Positions 50,521-61,843 of a stretch of DNA of 64,000 nt are shown piece by piece (the first letter of the stretch is position 1; each line of letters starts with the position of its first letter). Source of the DNA: Ehretia macrophylla (Eukaryota; Streptophyta; Magnoliopsida; Boraginales; Ehretiaceae); assembly GCA_037974665.1 (NCBI GenBank), contig CM075772.1, positions 36,495,052-36,559,051 of the forward strand, written 5' to 3'. The notes under the pieces are model-generated. The model was given only the letters and a program-made list of their open reading frames with translations, made no database searches and was not told the origin of the DNA. The position numbers and the translations under genes were made by a program.

Positions 50521-53500
50521 TGTCACGCCCCAGCCCGACCTATAGAGGTTAGACTAGGGAGTGATCTAAACATTCAAGTCATTTCACGTACTTAATCATT
50601 CATGAAAGTTAACACTTAACGTTTTAGCCTAAACTCCACAAATTCTCTGAAAAACCGGCAGCATAACGGCTGTAATTGGGCTCTTTAGTTTGACCTAATT
50701 TTCTAAAGGCCTCAAAACTTTCAATCTCAAATTCATTTCCAACTAAGATTACTATTTATCACCAATTGAAACGCCTACTAGTTATCTCGAAGTCTCGTTT
50801 GATTAACAGCCTAGCATGATAACTATGTCTCACTTATTTGTTAATCCTTGTTACAAAAGTACCCATTGATCTTAGCTTAACAATGAGTACCTGCTTAAGA
50901 TTGGAAATTTCATTTTACTTAATCCTTACCTGATACTTCATAATCCTATGATAGATACTAGCCAATAAGGATAGCTAAAACAACCATAGTATTGTCTATC
51001 TAGTTATGATCAGTACAACCCAAAATTTGACCCCAAATTACAACGGGGGTCATTTACAATGCAATAACAACAAAAAAAAATATCTTCAAGCAACATATCG
51101 TTCACAAAATGGCCATAGTCATGTAAGGCACGTAGGGCAAGCAATCATTCCAAGGAATCATCATTAGGCACGTTGTCCTCGGGTACCTATTCCTGGTCTT
51201 CTTCACTTGAGATGATAAAAGAGGGTGAGTCCTTATGAACTCAGCGAGGGGGAACGAGAAATAAGTTTTGAAACTCATTTTCCAGTTCAACTTATGAAAA
51301 CCCTTTGCAAGCATGACATGTATCACAAGTAAGTACATGATGTAATATAACAGTAAAAGAACACAATTACCCCTCTTTCCTCCCAAAGATCCTCTGGGAA
51401 CCAAGCGAGAGTACTTATACACATAGTGAAAAGGATACGGTGAGCTTTTGCATTCAGTTCATTTCCAATATCAGTTGTTGCGGCCGACTTCAAATCATTC
51501 CCTTATTACGGCAAATGGGTGTACTTCGGATGTACCCCGAAATCCTACGACCCAACTCTCCGAAGAAGTCTAGCCCCTTAGCGAGAGAAGGAATTGGACA
51601 ATGGTAGTCACGGTTGCACCGGCAAGCCCATTGCCGCCCGGTGTGCGTGAACGCTACCACGCCAGAATGAAAGGTTTCAACCTTGTATTCAATGCACATT
51701 CATGACATTTAATATATCACATTAGAAGGACAACAAAGTAGGTTGCATCCGAGCAGTCATAAGATTGCACATTGACGAGTAAACACTCGAGGCACGATAT
51801 GACAAGTAATTTCACTTGAAAAGTACATGGAGTTATATGAATATTAAACGGGCAGCCATGTAACGCATGTAAATCAAGTCATATAACTCATTTCGAAGTT
51901 CACGTAATCAAATAATAAGATTATACAACATGTAGCGACATCTACGTGGGACTAGGTGCAAGAAAGGCCTACTTGTCAACATGTAATCATTGAAATCATG
52001 TTTAGGGCTATGAGGGAAACTACGGGAAGCCTACTAATTACATAATTAAACACGATATCCATAGGATCAACACTTAGCGAGTTTTTCCTAGTCATTAGGG
52101 TTTCAATTCACGCTCACCCGTGCGATTAAGCTCTAAGTTGTCACGTAATTAAACTCAAGCCATGCATTGATTAATTCAAACACACTCAAACATTCAAAAC
52201 AGTCCACACAACATCCAAGTGCCACAATCCCAAGAAATTAATACAACAAGAGAAGTTACGATAATTTTTCTAAGCATATCACTAGATGAAAACCTCACTG
52301 AATTGGTCTGATTTCTCACAATCATTGAGACAAGAAAACAATCTCCAATTCCAGTGAACAAAATGTCCAATTAAAGTGTAAGGAGTGAACTAAATTCAGA
52401 AACAAACCTTGCATCATTTGGAGTTCGGGTTCAAGAGTTATAGCCAAAACCGTGAGGCTACGCAAAACTGTCTAGATTTGCACACATTTCAATACTTGTC
52501 ATTTTTTAGGACCTTAGGGTCAGATTTAGCCTTAGTCCATTTCTGACAATAATGTCCATAACTGAAAAATATAGCAGTCCACTAAATTTCATTCATTTTG
52601 GATATCATTTACTAAGTCCAAACGGATTCGTTCTACAAGGACAGTGAATCTGCCAAAACCTGCTTCATTTTCCCAGATTTTCCAGATTTGGACACATTTC
52701 GATGGTTTGACATTTTAGGGACCTTAGAGTCAAAATTAGCTTTGGCATATTTCAATGACAAATTGTCAGAACTGGCAAAACTAGTCACGTACCAATTTTC
52801 AAGTATTTTCAACATCATTTACCTAGTTAAAATCACCCCGCACCAACAAGACAGAAGACTGTCCCATACGCGATTTCATCTATCATCACATTCTAGCCAA
52901 ATATCTTGCCATGCATGTTTACAAAAGCTCATGAACACACATATATCACAAGTACAGAAGTAAAAATTGACATTTAAAGGCATGCATGTGGTTTTTGAAA
53001 GCTTTTCAAGAAGTTTTAGCCCTCACCTTAGCAAGACAAGAAAGAAGATGCACAAACTCTTGATGAAGCAAAATGTCGACTCTTCTCCTTGCTTAGCCGA
53101 TAGACAACTTTTGATTTCTCTAATTTCCTAGCTAAGTTACCATGTTCTTAGTAGGTACATGTGGTTAGAACAAGAAGAAAAAGAAACAAGATCCATTAAA
53201 CTTACCTAAGCCGAAATGAATGTGCTAAAGGCTTGCATGTGTGTTTCTTTGCTCCTAGCTTTGCTTGGTTGAGCTCCTAAGTAACTTGCATGTCTTGAAG
53301 AACCTTTGGATGAAGAACTTGAGCTATGGAGTCTATAATTTCAACTAGGGCCGAGAGAGAGAGAGAGGAGAAATGAGAGAGTGAGAGAAGAATGAGGGAA
53401 AAAAAGAAGAATGAAATAAAAATGAAAAGCTTGATGGGTATTGATGCTTGTGTCGGCCTTGAGCTTGTAAATTTTAGATTTTTGTGTCTTCAAGGAGCAT

Positions 53501-54096
53501 GTTTGAATCACCTAGTATGGGCATGGAGTGTGTGTCGAGATGGTAAAGCTTTGGGTAAAGTTTTGAGCCAATTTTTTTATGCTTGTGTCATAAACTTGTC
53601 ATAAAATGTCCAAGTTTAATTTTGAATCATGCAAGGCAAGCACAAGTGCAAGAAAGTGGTCGGCCAAGGCATTGCAAAATTCTGAATTTTGTCATCTTTT
53701 GAGCATTATTTAATTTTCTGTTTGGGATATGCAAAAGAATAAAGAATGAAGAATAAGAATGTCTAGCTTTTTGTGAGATTTTGTCTTCTAGTGAGTTGAA
53801 TTAGCATTTTAATATTAGTTAGTGGAGTTTGTACGATTAATCAATGATCTAGTGCTTCGTGTAAGATGCTTTCTTCAATAGCATGCGGGCTAAGGCACGC
53901 ACTACGAGGCAAGGCACGAACTACAAGACGAATGCACATTTCTCAAGTAAATGCACGCAGCCCTAAATGCATGCACGTAATTTAATGCAAGGCACACAAA
54001 ATGAAACAGAACTCTTAAACCTAGGTCAAGGCACGTAAATCTAGATTAGGGCATACAAAACGAGGTATCGCACGTAAATCGAGCTCGGGCCTCACA
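50521..54096 (-). repeat. LTR3: 5' LTR of internal region F (3.58 kb)
   Basis: It runs from TGTCACGCCCC to GGGCCTCACA and is followed by TSD TGCAT. It aligns throughout with LTR1 and LTR2. The shared box is at about 51485-51660. Confidence 0.9.
51226..51243 (-). promoter_or_regulatory. Conserved LTR stem-loop (LTR3)
   Basis: TGAGTCC / GAACTCA with a 4-nt loop has one mismatch compared with the perfect stem of LTR1. LTR2 has the same mismatch at 33329-33346. Confidence 0.45.
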
Positions 54097-54101
54097 TGCA
54101 T

Positions 54102-55577
54102 AGCCTTGCTGAGGGAATTGCTGTGGAGTGTGGGAGCAGATAAATTGATGGCGGATCCCATGCTACTTCAAATAATCATCAAACTCTTGCAATGTGTATT
54201 CTCCATGTAACAGAACAGAATAAAACTTAAGGGGAACCCTCATTCTTTAGTGCCAACCGGGGGATCCAATAGAGATGCCCCTATCAAGTGACTCCAATCG
54301 TATCTGAATCTCTTTTAATTATAGAAAGGTAACCCCAAAGATTATTAGTTTGCTGTGTTGAATGGAACTTGAGGGTTTCCACCTTGAAATAAATGTATGA
54401 TCCCTGCTTCTCGGTCCCCTTCCCTCTCCCCTAAACCTCTTCTTTTCCTCTTGGTGGTAGAAAACAGTAAAAAAGAGTTGTTGGTAAGCGGTTCAACTTC
54501 TAGCTCAAGTTCAGTCTCAAGCTAAGTCTTAGTCTCCAGCTAGCACGACTCCTGGCATTGTTTTTCCAGTAAGAATAAGTGCTAGGTTGAAAGATTGGAA
54601 TTGAGCTACCCAACTTACTGAATACAACTATGGACCTGAAACAATGTCTTTTAACTATTCGTGGTAAGGAAATCTAGCCTTCTTCTACTCAGATAAGAAA
54701 AGAAGTTCAATCATCTAAGATAAGAGAAAATATTTCATATAATGAGAAAATGGTGTATATAGAGATAGAGAATAAGATATATGTTTAACAACATGCAAGT
54801 CGAAGAACTTAGACCAAAAGGAGCTTTCCCTCGAGTAAAGGGAGAAATTTGATTTATGCAATTTCAATCTCATTCCTTTCTTATAGCTACTAAGTCATCT
54901 CATTCTTGAGTGGGGGTTCATGGCAAAGAATTGGGTTCAACTCCCATAGCCCCCTTGTGGCGAAATAGCATGATTTGGCCATGAAAACTCGAATGTTAAC
55001 TAATGGTGTATTGTTATAGCATCCAGCATTCAGAACCAGCTGCGACAATTGGAATCTCTATCATGAAAAAGCTCTTTTTTCTTTGATTAAATTCTTTGAT
55101 AGTATCTCATTCATCTTCTTAACTAGCGCACTTTGGGACTAGGGCTTGTCTTGGTGTGGCCCTTTCTATCTTCACTTTCTCAATTTTATGCTCTCTCAAA
55201 TGGAGAACCTGCCTCTTTCCATTGGAGGCGGCGAAAGAAATGCCGACCCGTTGAGATGCCTAATTCTCGATCTTAACCTCTCCCCTAAACCAAAGCTAGA
55301 TCTCAACGAACCCTTGGCTTAAGAGCCAGAGTAGCAACCTGACCCTTCTCCTGGGTTATCAAGGGAGGCTATCAGAGCTGAATTGCGGAAGAACATAAAA
55401 TGTCTCTGCGTTGCTCAGGGGCTTCTCAATTATTGGGAGGACCTTATGCGGATAGAACTTCGCAAGGAACGTGTTAGTCGGGAAAGGAGGAGGGTTTTTT
55501 CGCGAATGGTGTGAATCTTGACAGAGGCGCCAATAAAATCAAAAAAGTATCTTTGTCAGAGTCCTGATTCCGAGATG
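54102..55577. other. Mitochondrial-like DNA (NUMT), right part, no gene recognised
   Basis: It rejoins 24219 once the D/F array is removed. The reading near 55360-55515 (lysine/arginine/glutamate-rich) continues across one stop but I do not recognise it. The sequence is continuous with the ccmC copy downstream. Confidence 0.6.
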
Positions 55578-55611
55578 GAGCCGTATGAGGTGAAAGCCCC
55601 ACGTATAGTTT
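55578..55611 (+). other. Group II intron domain V-like hairpin, eroded
   Basis: A 34-nt stretch starting GAGCCGTATGAGG, then a GAAA tetraloop, then GCCCCACGTATAGTTT. It fits the layout of group II intron domain V: catalytic AGC, GNRA loop, two-base bulge. Two stem positions no longer pair. Plant mitochondrial genes often carry such introns. I cannot say which gene it came from, and no flanking exon is recognised. Confidence 0.6.
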
Positions 55612-55844
55612 TGAAGCCGAGCCTTTCCAGCAATACATCTTATCTATTTAGTGATCAATCTGCTAGTTTTATTGACTCATTTCTTTTTTCGGTATGCTGC
55701 TCCGCGAGCAAGGAGTGCCATGCACGAGCAGAGCGAAAAGAAAGCGAAAGGAATTCTTTGATTTTTGCAGGAGAAACCCTTTGATTGCGTATTGAATATA
55801 GATCCATGTCTTTCTTGTTCTACTAGCTATAACCAAATTTGCAG

Positions 55845-56597
55845 ATGTCCCTTTCGTTATTACAACCTTCTTTTTTGATGTCAAAGACCAGAAGTTACAC
55901 GCAAATTCTCATTGGATCTCAGTTGTTTTTAACAACGATGACTATTCATTTGAGTCTTCGAGTAGCACCACTAGATCTTCAACAAGGTGGAAATTCTCGT
56001 ATTCTGTATGTACATGTTCCTGCAGCTCGGATGAGTATTCTTGTTTATATCGCTACGGCTATAAACACTTTCTTGTTCCTATTAACAAAACATCTGCTTT
56101 TTCTTCGCTCTTTCGAAACCGGTACAGAAATGGGTATTTTTTCTACGTTGTTTACCTTAGTTACTGGAGGGTTTCGGGGAAGACCTATGTGGGGCACATT
56201 TTGGGTATAGGATGCTCGTTTAACCTCTATATTCATCTCGTTCCTTATTTACCTAGGTGCACTGCATTGTCAAAAGATTCATATCGAACCGGTTCTTATT
56301 TCAATCCGTGCTGGACCGATCGATATACCAATAATCAAGTCTTCAATCAACTGGTGGAATACATCGTATCAACCTAGGAGCATTAGCCGATCTGGTACAT
56401 CAATACATGTTCCTATGCCCATTCCAATCTTGTCTAACCTTGCCAACTCCCCTTTCTCAACCTATATCTTTTTCGTTCTGGAAATACGTCTTCCTATTCC
56501 ATCTTTTCTCGAATCTCCCTTCACAGATGAAATAGAAGCTCGAGAAGGAATACCAAAACCTACTTCACTCGCTGAGTCACTTTGCATCCATGGCTGA
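55845..56597 (+). pseudogene. ccmC: ccmC (cytochrome c maturation protein C), full length with one nonsense codon
   Basis: CcmC is a multi-pass inner-membrane protein that delivers heme to CcmE in the mitochondrial cytochrome c maturation pathway. The ATG at 55845 gives 250 codons, the family length. Visible marks are the N-terminal SLLQPSFLMSKTRSY, RVAPLDLQQG, the periplasmic YVHVPAARM, the tryptophan-rich heme-handling stretch RGRPMWGTFWV (about 56174-56207) and the C-terminal SLAESLCIHG. Codon 56208-56210 is TAG where the family has the next tryptophan of that stretch. C-to-U editing cannot repair it. The frame is otherwise continuous to 56597. A nuclear NUMT copy explains both the high identity and the stop. 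Confidence 0.93.
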
Positions 56598-56659
56598 ATG
56601 GTTAAAGCGCTCAACCTAGTAAAGGGGCAAATTCGTAGGTTCGATTCCTGCTGGATGCA
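56583..56659 (+). ncRNA. tRNA-like t-element overlapping the ccmC 3' end
   Basis: TGCATCC (56583-56589) pairs with GGATGCA (56653-56659) as a 7-bp acceptor stem. GCT...AGC forms a D arm. GTAGG-TTCGATT-CCTGC (56635-56651) is a good T arm. The anticodon arm does not fold properly. The ccmC stop codon (56595-56597) lies in the D arm. In plant mitochondria such t-elements near ccmC are cut by tRNA-processing enzymes to make mRNA ends. Resemblance to plastid trnI-CAU is visible at both ends. In the nucleus it is a relic. Confidence 0.75.
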
Positions 56660-59397
56660 CTTGGAACGTTCAGTTCAATCGCTGCTCACATAATTTATAC
56701 ATATGGCTCACCCTTATAGCTTGTGGGGCACTTCACTCGCTCAATACTCGTTCAGAACATCCACTCGGACTTCACTCGCTAGGGAAAGAAAAAGGATAGA
56801 TGATTGAAAATCCCATTTAGAGATCGTAATTCTAGTAAGAGTAGGAGTTCCCATCCATCATCTCTGTCGAGACTTCGTTTTGCCTGCCAATAATGGTTGA
56901 TTCGTCGAACTGAAAGCTCCATTAGATTCTGCAACTAAGGACGAGATTACCTGAGTATCGGCTTTGATGTCCCGAATGTTCTCTTTAATAGGGTTGCCTT
57001 AACTGGGCTTTTCACCTTAGAACTTTTACCCATTCAACTGGAGCACAGCTATACTTTTATCGCTTTCACTAGAACATCAGTCATAGGGGCACTTTTTTTT
57101 TTCCTTCCTTATTAAGTCCAAGGACGACCCCTATGTTTTTTCGTAGAGCGCATAATTTTCTTAATCAGCGAGAGTATATACAATCTATTCCACTGGAAAG
57201 AGCATGATTGAGGGCTTTATACTGTAGTCTCTAACTCTTCGGCTCTACCTCCAGCCCCTTCATATTCCGTATCCTGCTGCTTCTTTGCTTGTTTTTCTCG
57301 ATGAAGCATTCATGTGCTTAACAAAGAGGTAGTAGCATTTAGGGTGGCAAGAATTTCATTTTTTCGATAAGCCGACGTAGCTCTTTCTTGCTATCTGTAT
57401 GTCGTAGGGCTTGGTCAACTGCCCGACCACGTCTTTAGTTCATCTCTTGTCAAGGCTAGAGCTTTGGAATATTTAATTAATGATGCCATTCCTGACTCGC
57501 GAAGTGAAGCTCAATCTCTATTCATTAATTCAACTCTAAGATGTAGAATTGAATCATATATGGGTCAAGAGATCTTCAATCTGGAATTATCTTTTTTATA
57601 TTGCAATCATTCTTAGTGAAAAATGACTCTAAATACTATGTAGGGGAATGAATGAACTATGGGGACTTAATAAAAGACATTATCTAAGACTTAGGAAATG
57701 AAATTTCCATTCAACTTTGAGAGGAAATAAGTCTCAGCAGGCACTAAGAGGGAAGCTTAGAGACGAAATTCGAATATAAGAATAAAAAAGTACGTGGGGG
57801 GTGAAGAAAACATAATTAACGCAATATAGACCGGGCTTGCTTCCCATTCATTCTTTTATAAGGATGCTATTCAGCTGGGCAATAGGGCACATCTCTTTTG
57901 CTTTTGTAATAGGTACGCTTGGCTAACGAATAAAAACCTTGGTCTGCTTTCATTGGTCTAGTCCGATCATTGCTTATCTCTTTATTCTCTATTGGTGAAT
58001 TAGGAGAAATAGTGCACCAATAAGGGGAGGTGAAAAAGCAAGAAATAAGAAAGTAGAATAGTTGGCACACGCTAGTCAATCCAGTACGTACGTCGCCTTT
58101 GTTGTTTCCATTCAATATGTCCTCTCCTCTGATAATACGTCCTATAGCCCTTCCTGCTCATTTGGAAACTCTCGCAAAGTTTCATCCCGCTTGGATAGTG
58201 AAGTGAGTAAAGAACATATCTGACTTTATGGTAGGTGCAAGCAATAAAATGAATATCATTCCAATCAGTAAAATAATAGTTCTTCTCTTAATGATATATC
58301 AAAATATCTATTTTTTCATTCAAGGTTATGTGTGTTTAGTCAAGTCTTCTGTCAAGGTAGCATTTGCCTTCCCGGGAATCAATCCCTTTTGGAATTGGGT
58401 AAGGCTCCACTCTTAACTCGTAACGCCCAAGTCCAATAGAATTTCCTATCTTTCTCAAAATCTCCCCCATAGCAGAAGCAGCACTCGAGTTCTTAGTGCC
58501 AGGTGTAATAAGTATGCCATTTCCAAGCCTCCTTGTCTAAATTGAAGGCATCTCAACAATTTCATTGCCTAAGGCCTCTTTGACCTTGGTTTAGTCTGAT
58601 TTTACGAGAACTGCTAATGCGGCTATGGCTGGTTGAGGTGTCGCTCTTCTTTCTGATACGGGAGCCTTTTTTTTCGTAAGTGAGAGCACTAGCACCATCC
58701 GACTCCACTTGTATTATTCATCTATATATGGAACACTCATGCTTTCTCCCCAATGGATTGATCTGGACTCTTGCAAAAAAAATGACCTCTAAATCCGACG
58801 ACCTTGACTGAAAAGTTCCCAATTAGGTCAGTAGCTGGCCGAGTAGCTGAGAGACCAAATAAGCATAGTAGTTGTTTAGAGCCGAAGGAGTTCTATTTGG
58901 GATTCTATAGCCTACACACTTGCCTTTAAGTGATCGAAGTTGGATGAATTTCCAGTGGTTCCTTCCATCGGCGTTATCAAACCACGTTAGCAATCTAGAA
59001 GAACTAGAATCTCGAAACGACTAGTTAAAGTAATAGATCCATTTAGTTATGTTCTTCTCTTAGTTTTATAGCACACCCTTGTAGAGCAACACTAAGCGTG
59101 CTACATCTCCTGTCCAAGTAAAGAATATCTTGTCGAAGTCCTTTCAGCTTGCATCCTTTTTTTGCCATTGGGAATGGAACATCTCTCAACTTGTAAGTGG
59201 TAGAAATTCAACATGTTGGACTCTATTGCAGGTTTTGGTTGATTAAAGAATCCTCTCGTGTATATTAGTCAAAGATGTGACTTTCCCAGGTTCGATTGCT
59301 CTTTGACTGGTGTGCCTGAGAATATGATTGATAAATGGGCTTTAGAAACTCGATTTGTCACAACAAGAGGTATTGTCTCCACCTTTTCAAGTAGAGA
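56660..59397. other. Mitochondrial-like DNA downstream of ccmC, no gene recognised
   Basis: Continuous with the ccmC copy and of the same composition. Short frames (57867-58115 minus, 58228-58416 plus) have no recognisable product. It ends at the insertion point of LARD-like copy B. AGAGA (59393-59397) is the expected left TSD; its mate would lie right of the window. Confidence 0.6.
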
Positions 59398-61843
59398 TGT
59401 GATACCTCGAACCTGGCATGTATTCAATAGCATTTAAATTGCATTTTATTGACCTTTCATCTTCTTTGACCAAACTAGTTGACTTTTCATCTACATTGAC
59501 CAACTAGGACAAGGTGGGAATTTTTGAAATGTTTAATAAAGGGCAAACTTGGGATTAGAAATAAAAAAATGCAATGTTAAGTTAGTCAAATTTTGGGTCA
59601 ACTTTGGAGTTAAATCTGAACCAATTTGGGAAGAGTTAGGTAGCAAATTATATATGCTTGGAAAGCTCTATGAGTCTAGTTTCTGAGGCTTCAAACCGTT
59701 CGTGAATTAGAGTTTTTTAGAAGAAGTTATGGCCGTTTTCGTAAGGTCGCGCATAGCTGTTTTGGTTTAGCGGGTTGACCGAATTTTGACCTCTGACTTC
59801 TTATCATTTTTTTTCTAAATAAGCAGAATGCACACGAAAAAAACAGAGAAAAAAAGGCTTGAAACCGTGAGGAAAAGAAGGAGAAAAAAAAAAGAAAATC
59901 TCAACTTCAAATCTTCGATTCTTCGCGTGGGCATGCGCGGGGTGGTTTCCGAGACACTCTACGAGGTTTTCCTAGCGTCTAGGAGCGTCTAAGGTGAGGG
60001 TTTCATCGTTATTTGTGCATTTGAAATATTTGTATCTAAACTTTGATTTTTGGATTTTATGCATAGATTGTTGTTTTAATCGTTTTGTTGCTTAAAGAAT
60101 GTTCCTTGTTGATTGTAAAACATGTATTTATAGCTTTTTAACATTTTCTGTGGTTAAATATTGGAATTGAAATATAAATTGTGTGATGAATAGTAAACCC
60201 CCGTTTCGATGAAGTTGCTCCGTTACGCGTTCTGCTGATGTAAGAAGATGCTAGATATGCTAGAATGCCTAAATGTGTGGTTTAATTGGAATGTGTAATG
60301 GAAAAACGGAGAAAAATGACTTAGTGAAAGTCGGGGTCGTTTAGGTCAAGTTTGGTGTTTTCTCGTTTTGTGTGTTGGCATTGTTTCGGGAGGCCATGGA
60401 AGCACTTTTGGTGCGATTATGGCATTGGTTGGGTGTTTGGTTGGTATAGTTGTAGTTCAAACGAGCAAAGGAGAAAATCGGGGCTTTGGGCGAATTCTAG
60501 GGTAAAGTAGGGTTTCGGGGTCCTTGGACGTGCCTTATGGTGACCTAGGAGGATTGGCGAAGTCGGTTTCCAGAACTCGTGGCTCGATTGGAAATGGTAG
60601 TATTTTGATAGTTGGGGCCGATTTGTGATTTTGCTTGTTATCTTGATATTATGCCTATAGAATGCTTAGGGTTGCTTGATATACTTGTTTAATTGGTGTT
60701 ATTGTTGCATATTATTGCTTGTTATGCTTGAAAAGTTAGTTGAATGCTAATATTGATTGTGATTGCTTGTTATCTCGTTTGTTGTCACTAGTTTGTATTG
60801 TTGTGCTATCGCTCGTTTATTGCCTTGTATCGAGTCTTGCATTGCATAGTGTCAGCACGTGAGTGATGGGCCTCTCTGGGTAGCCTCGGGTTGCCAGTGT
60901 TGGTTGCTCTAGTTCCGTAGCTATTCCCTCTTCTCGCTTGGGCTGCCTCCCAGGGAGATTTGGGTCGTAGACTGATGGATACTTCCGGGGTATTCCAAAC
61001 TGGTGTTATAAGGTAGATGCGCGCTTATTGTCATCGTTGTCAACATCAAGCTCGAGATTGATGTATCGCTCGTGAAATGGTACATTGCTCGTATGAGTGA
61101 ACCATAACCTTCAAAGTGTGGTATAGCTTTGAATGGTTGTGTTAATGCTTTCAGTAATTGCTTATTGTATTGATTGTTTGTTTTGATTGCTTATTTATCA
61201 GTTATATTACTTAACTGTCTTATTTGCATTGCACGACTTTCTTTCTCTCCAATTCGATATCTGTCTCGCCTTCACTGAGTATACGTGTTGTGTATACTCA
61301 CTCCTCACCACCACATTTCAAGAAATGCCATGTTAGCTGGAAAGTTCGTGATTTCGTGAAAGTTCGTGCTTGAAGAGTTGTCCTACGTGCCTATGTGACT
61401 TGAGTTGTCAAAGTTGTAAAGTTGTATGCTTTTATGTATTATATGTATTTAATGTTAAAAGAGATGGAATTTAAGTTTCACTAGATTATGTATTTAGTTA
61501 ATGTAGCTTAACTTCAATGTATATTTGTGATGACAAAGGAAAATAGATAGAAAGGTATGATAGTCTAGCTTATGATATAGGTTGGTGTAGTTTAATTGCT
61601 AAGCTTGGACGTATATTTACTTGTATTTTGCTTGCTGAGAACCGAGGCTCGGATGGCCTTGAGGTGGTTGAATGTTTGGACATGGTATTGGTCCCCTTAT
61701 ATGCTATCGCAAGTTTTACTTTTCGCCTAGAAACAGGGGAGACTCCGTCCATTTTCCCTAAAAATTTATGCCCAGGTTTGGTTTGGGTTGTGTTTAGATC
61801 GATTGATAGAACTCCCGGTCTCGAGAGGGATCGGGGTATTACA
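59398..61843 (+). repeat. 5' LTR B1 of LARD-like copy B (2.45 kb)
   Basis: It starts TGTGATACC and ends GGGGTATTACA, then the PBS. A TATTTATAG box near 60125-60133 is shared with the E LTRs and is the best TATA candidate. The shared box is at about 60850-61015 and the stem-loop at 61276-61300. Confidence 0.9.
61276..61300 (+). promoter_or_regulatory. Conserved LTR stem-loop (B1), best example
   Basis: TGAGTATAC / GTATACTCA, a perfect 9-bp stem with a 7-nt loop, preceded by TTCAC and followed by CTCCTCACCACC. Confidence 0.55.

Larger units (their letters stand above)
24220..54096 (-). mobile_element. Tandem chromovirus array LTR1-D-LTR2-F-LTR3 with nested element E
   Basis: Three homologous LTRs (3580, about 3589 and 3576 bp) alternate with two gag-pol internal regions in the same minus orientation. 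The middle LTR serves as 5' LTR of D and 3' LTR of F. Only the outermost ends carry a TSD (TGCAT); no TSD flanks LTR2. Such three-LTR arrays arise by unequal recombination between element copies. E (35377-44855) then inserted into LTR2. Without E the array is about 20.4 kb. Confidence 0.88.

Noticed and set aside
54911..54955. tRNA-like hairpin with GGGGG...CCCCC ends and GGGTTCAACTCCC
   Set aside because: Only about 45 bases long, with no D or anticodon arm. Probably chance or a fragment.
55518..55784. 88-codon frame upstream of ccmC
   Set aside because: It runs through the domain V-like hairpin, and no family is recognised. An exon after the intron is possible but not supported.
56583..56659. 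Functional tRNA-Ile gene
   Set aside because: The anticodon arm does not fold and no CAU anticodon is at the right place; the ccmC t-element explains it better.
13722..59397. The whole window as a plant mitochondrial genome
   Set aside because: Most of it is chromovirus elements with 5-bp TSDs, nested and mutated; ccmC and nad4L are broken.
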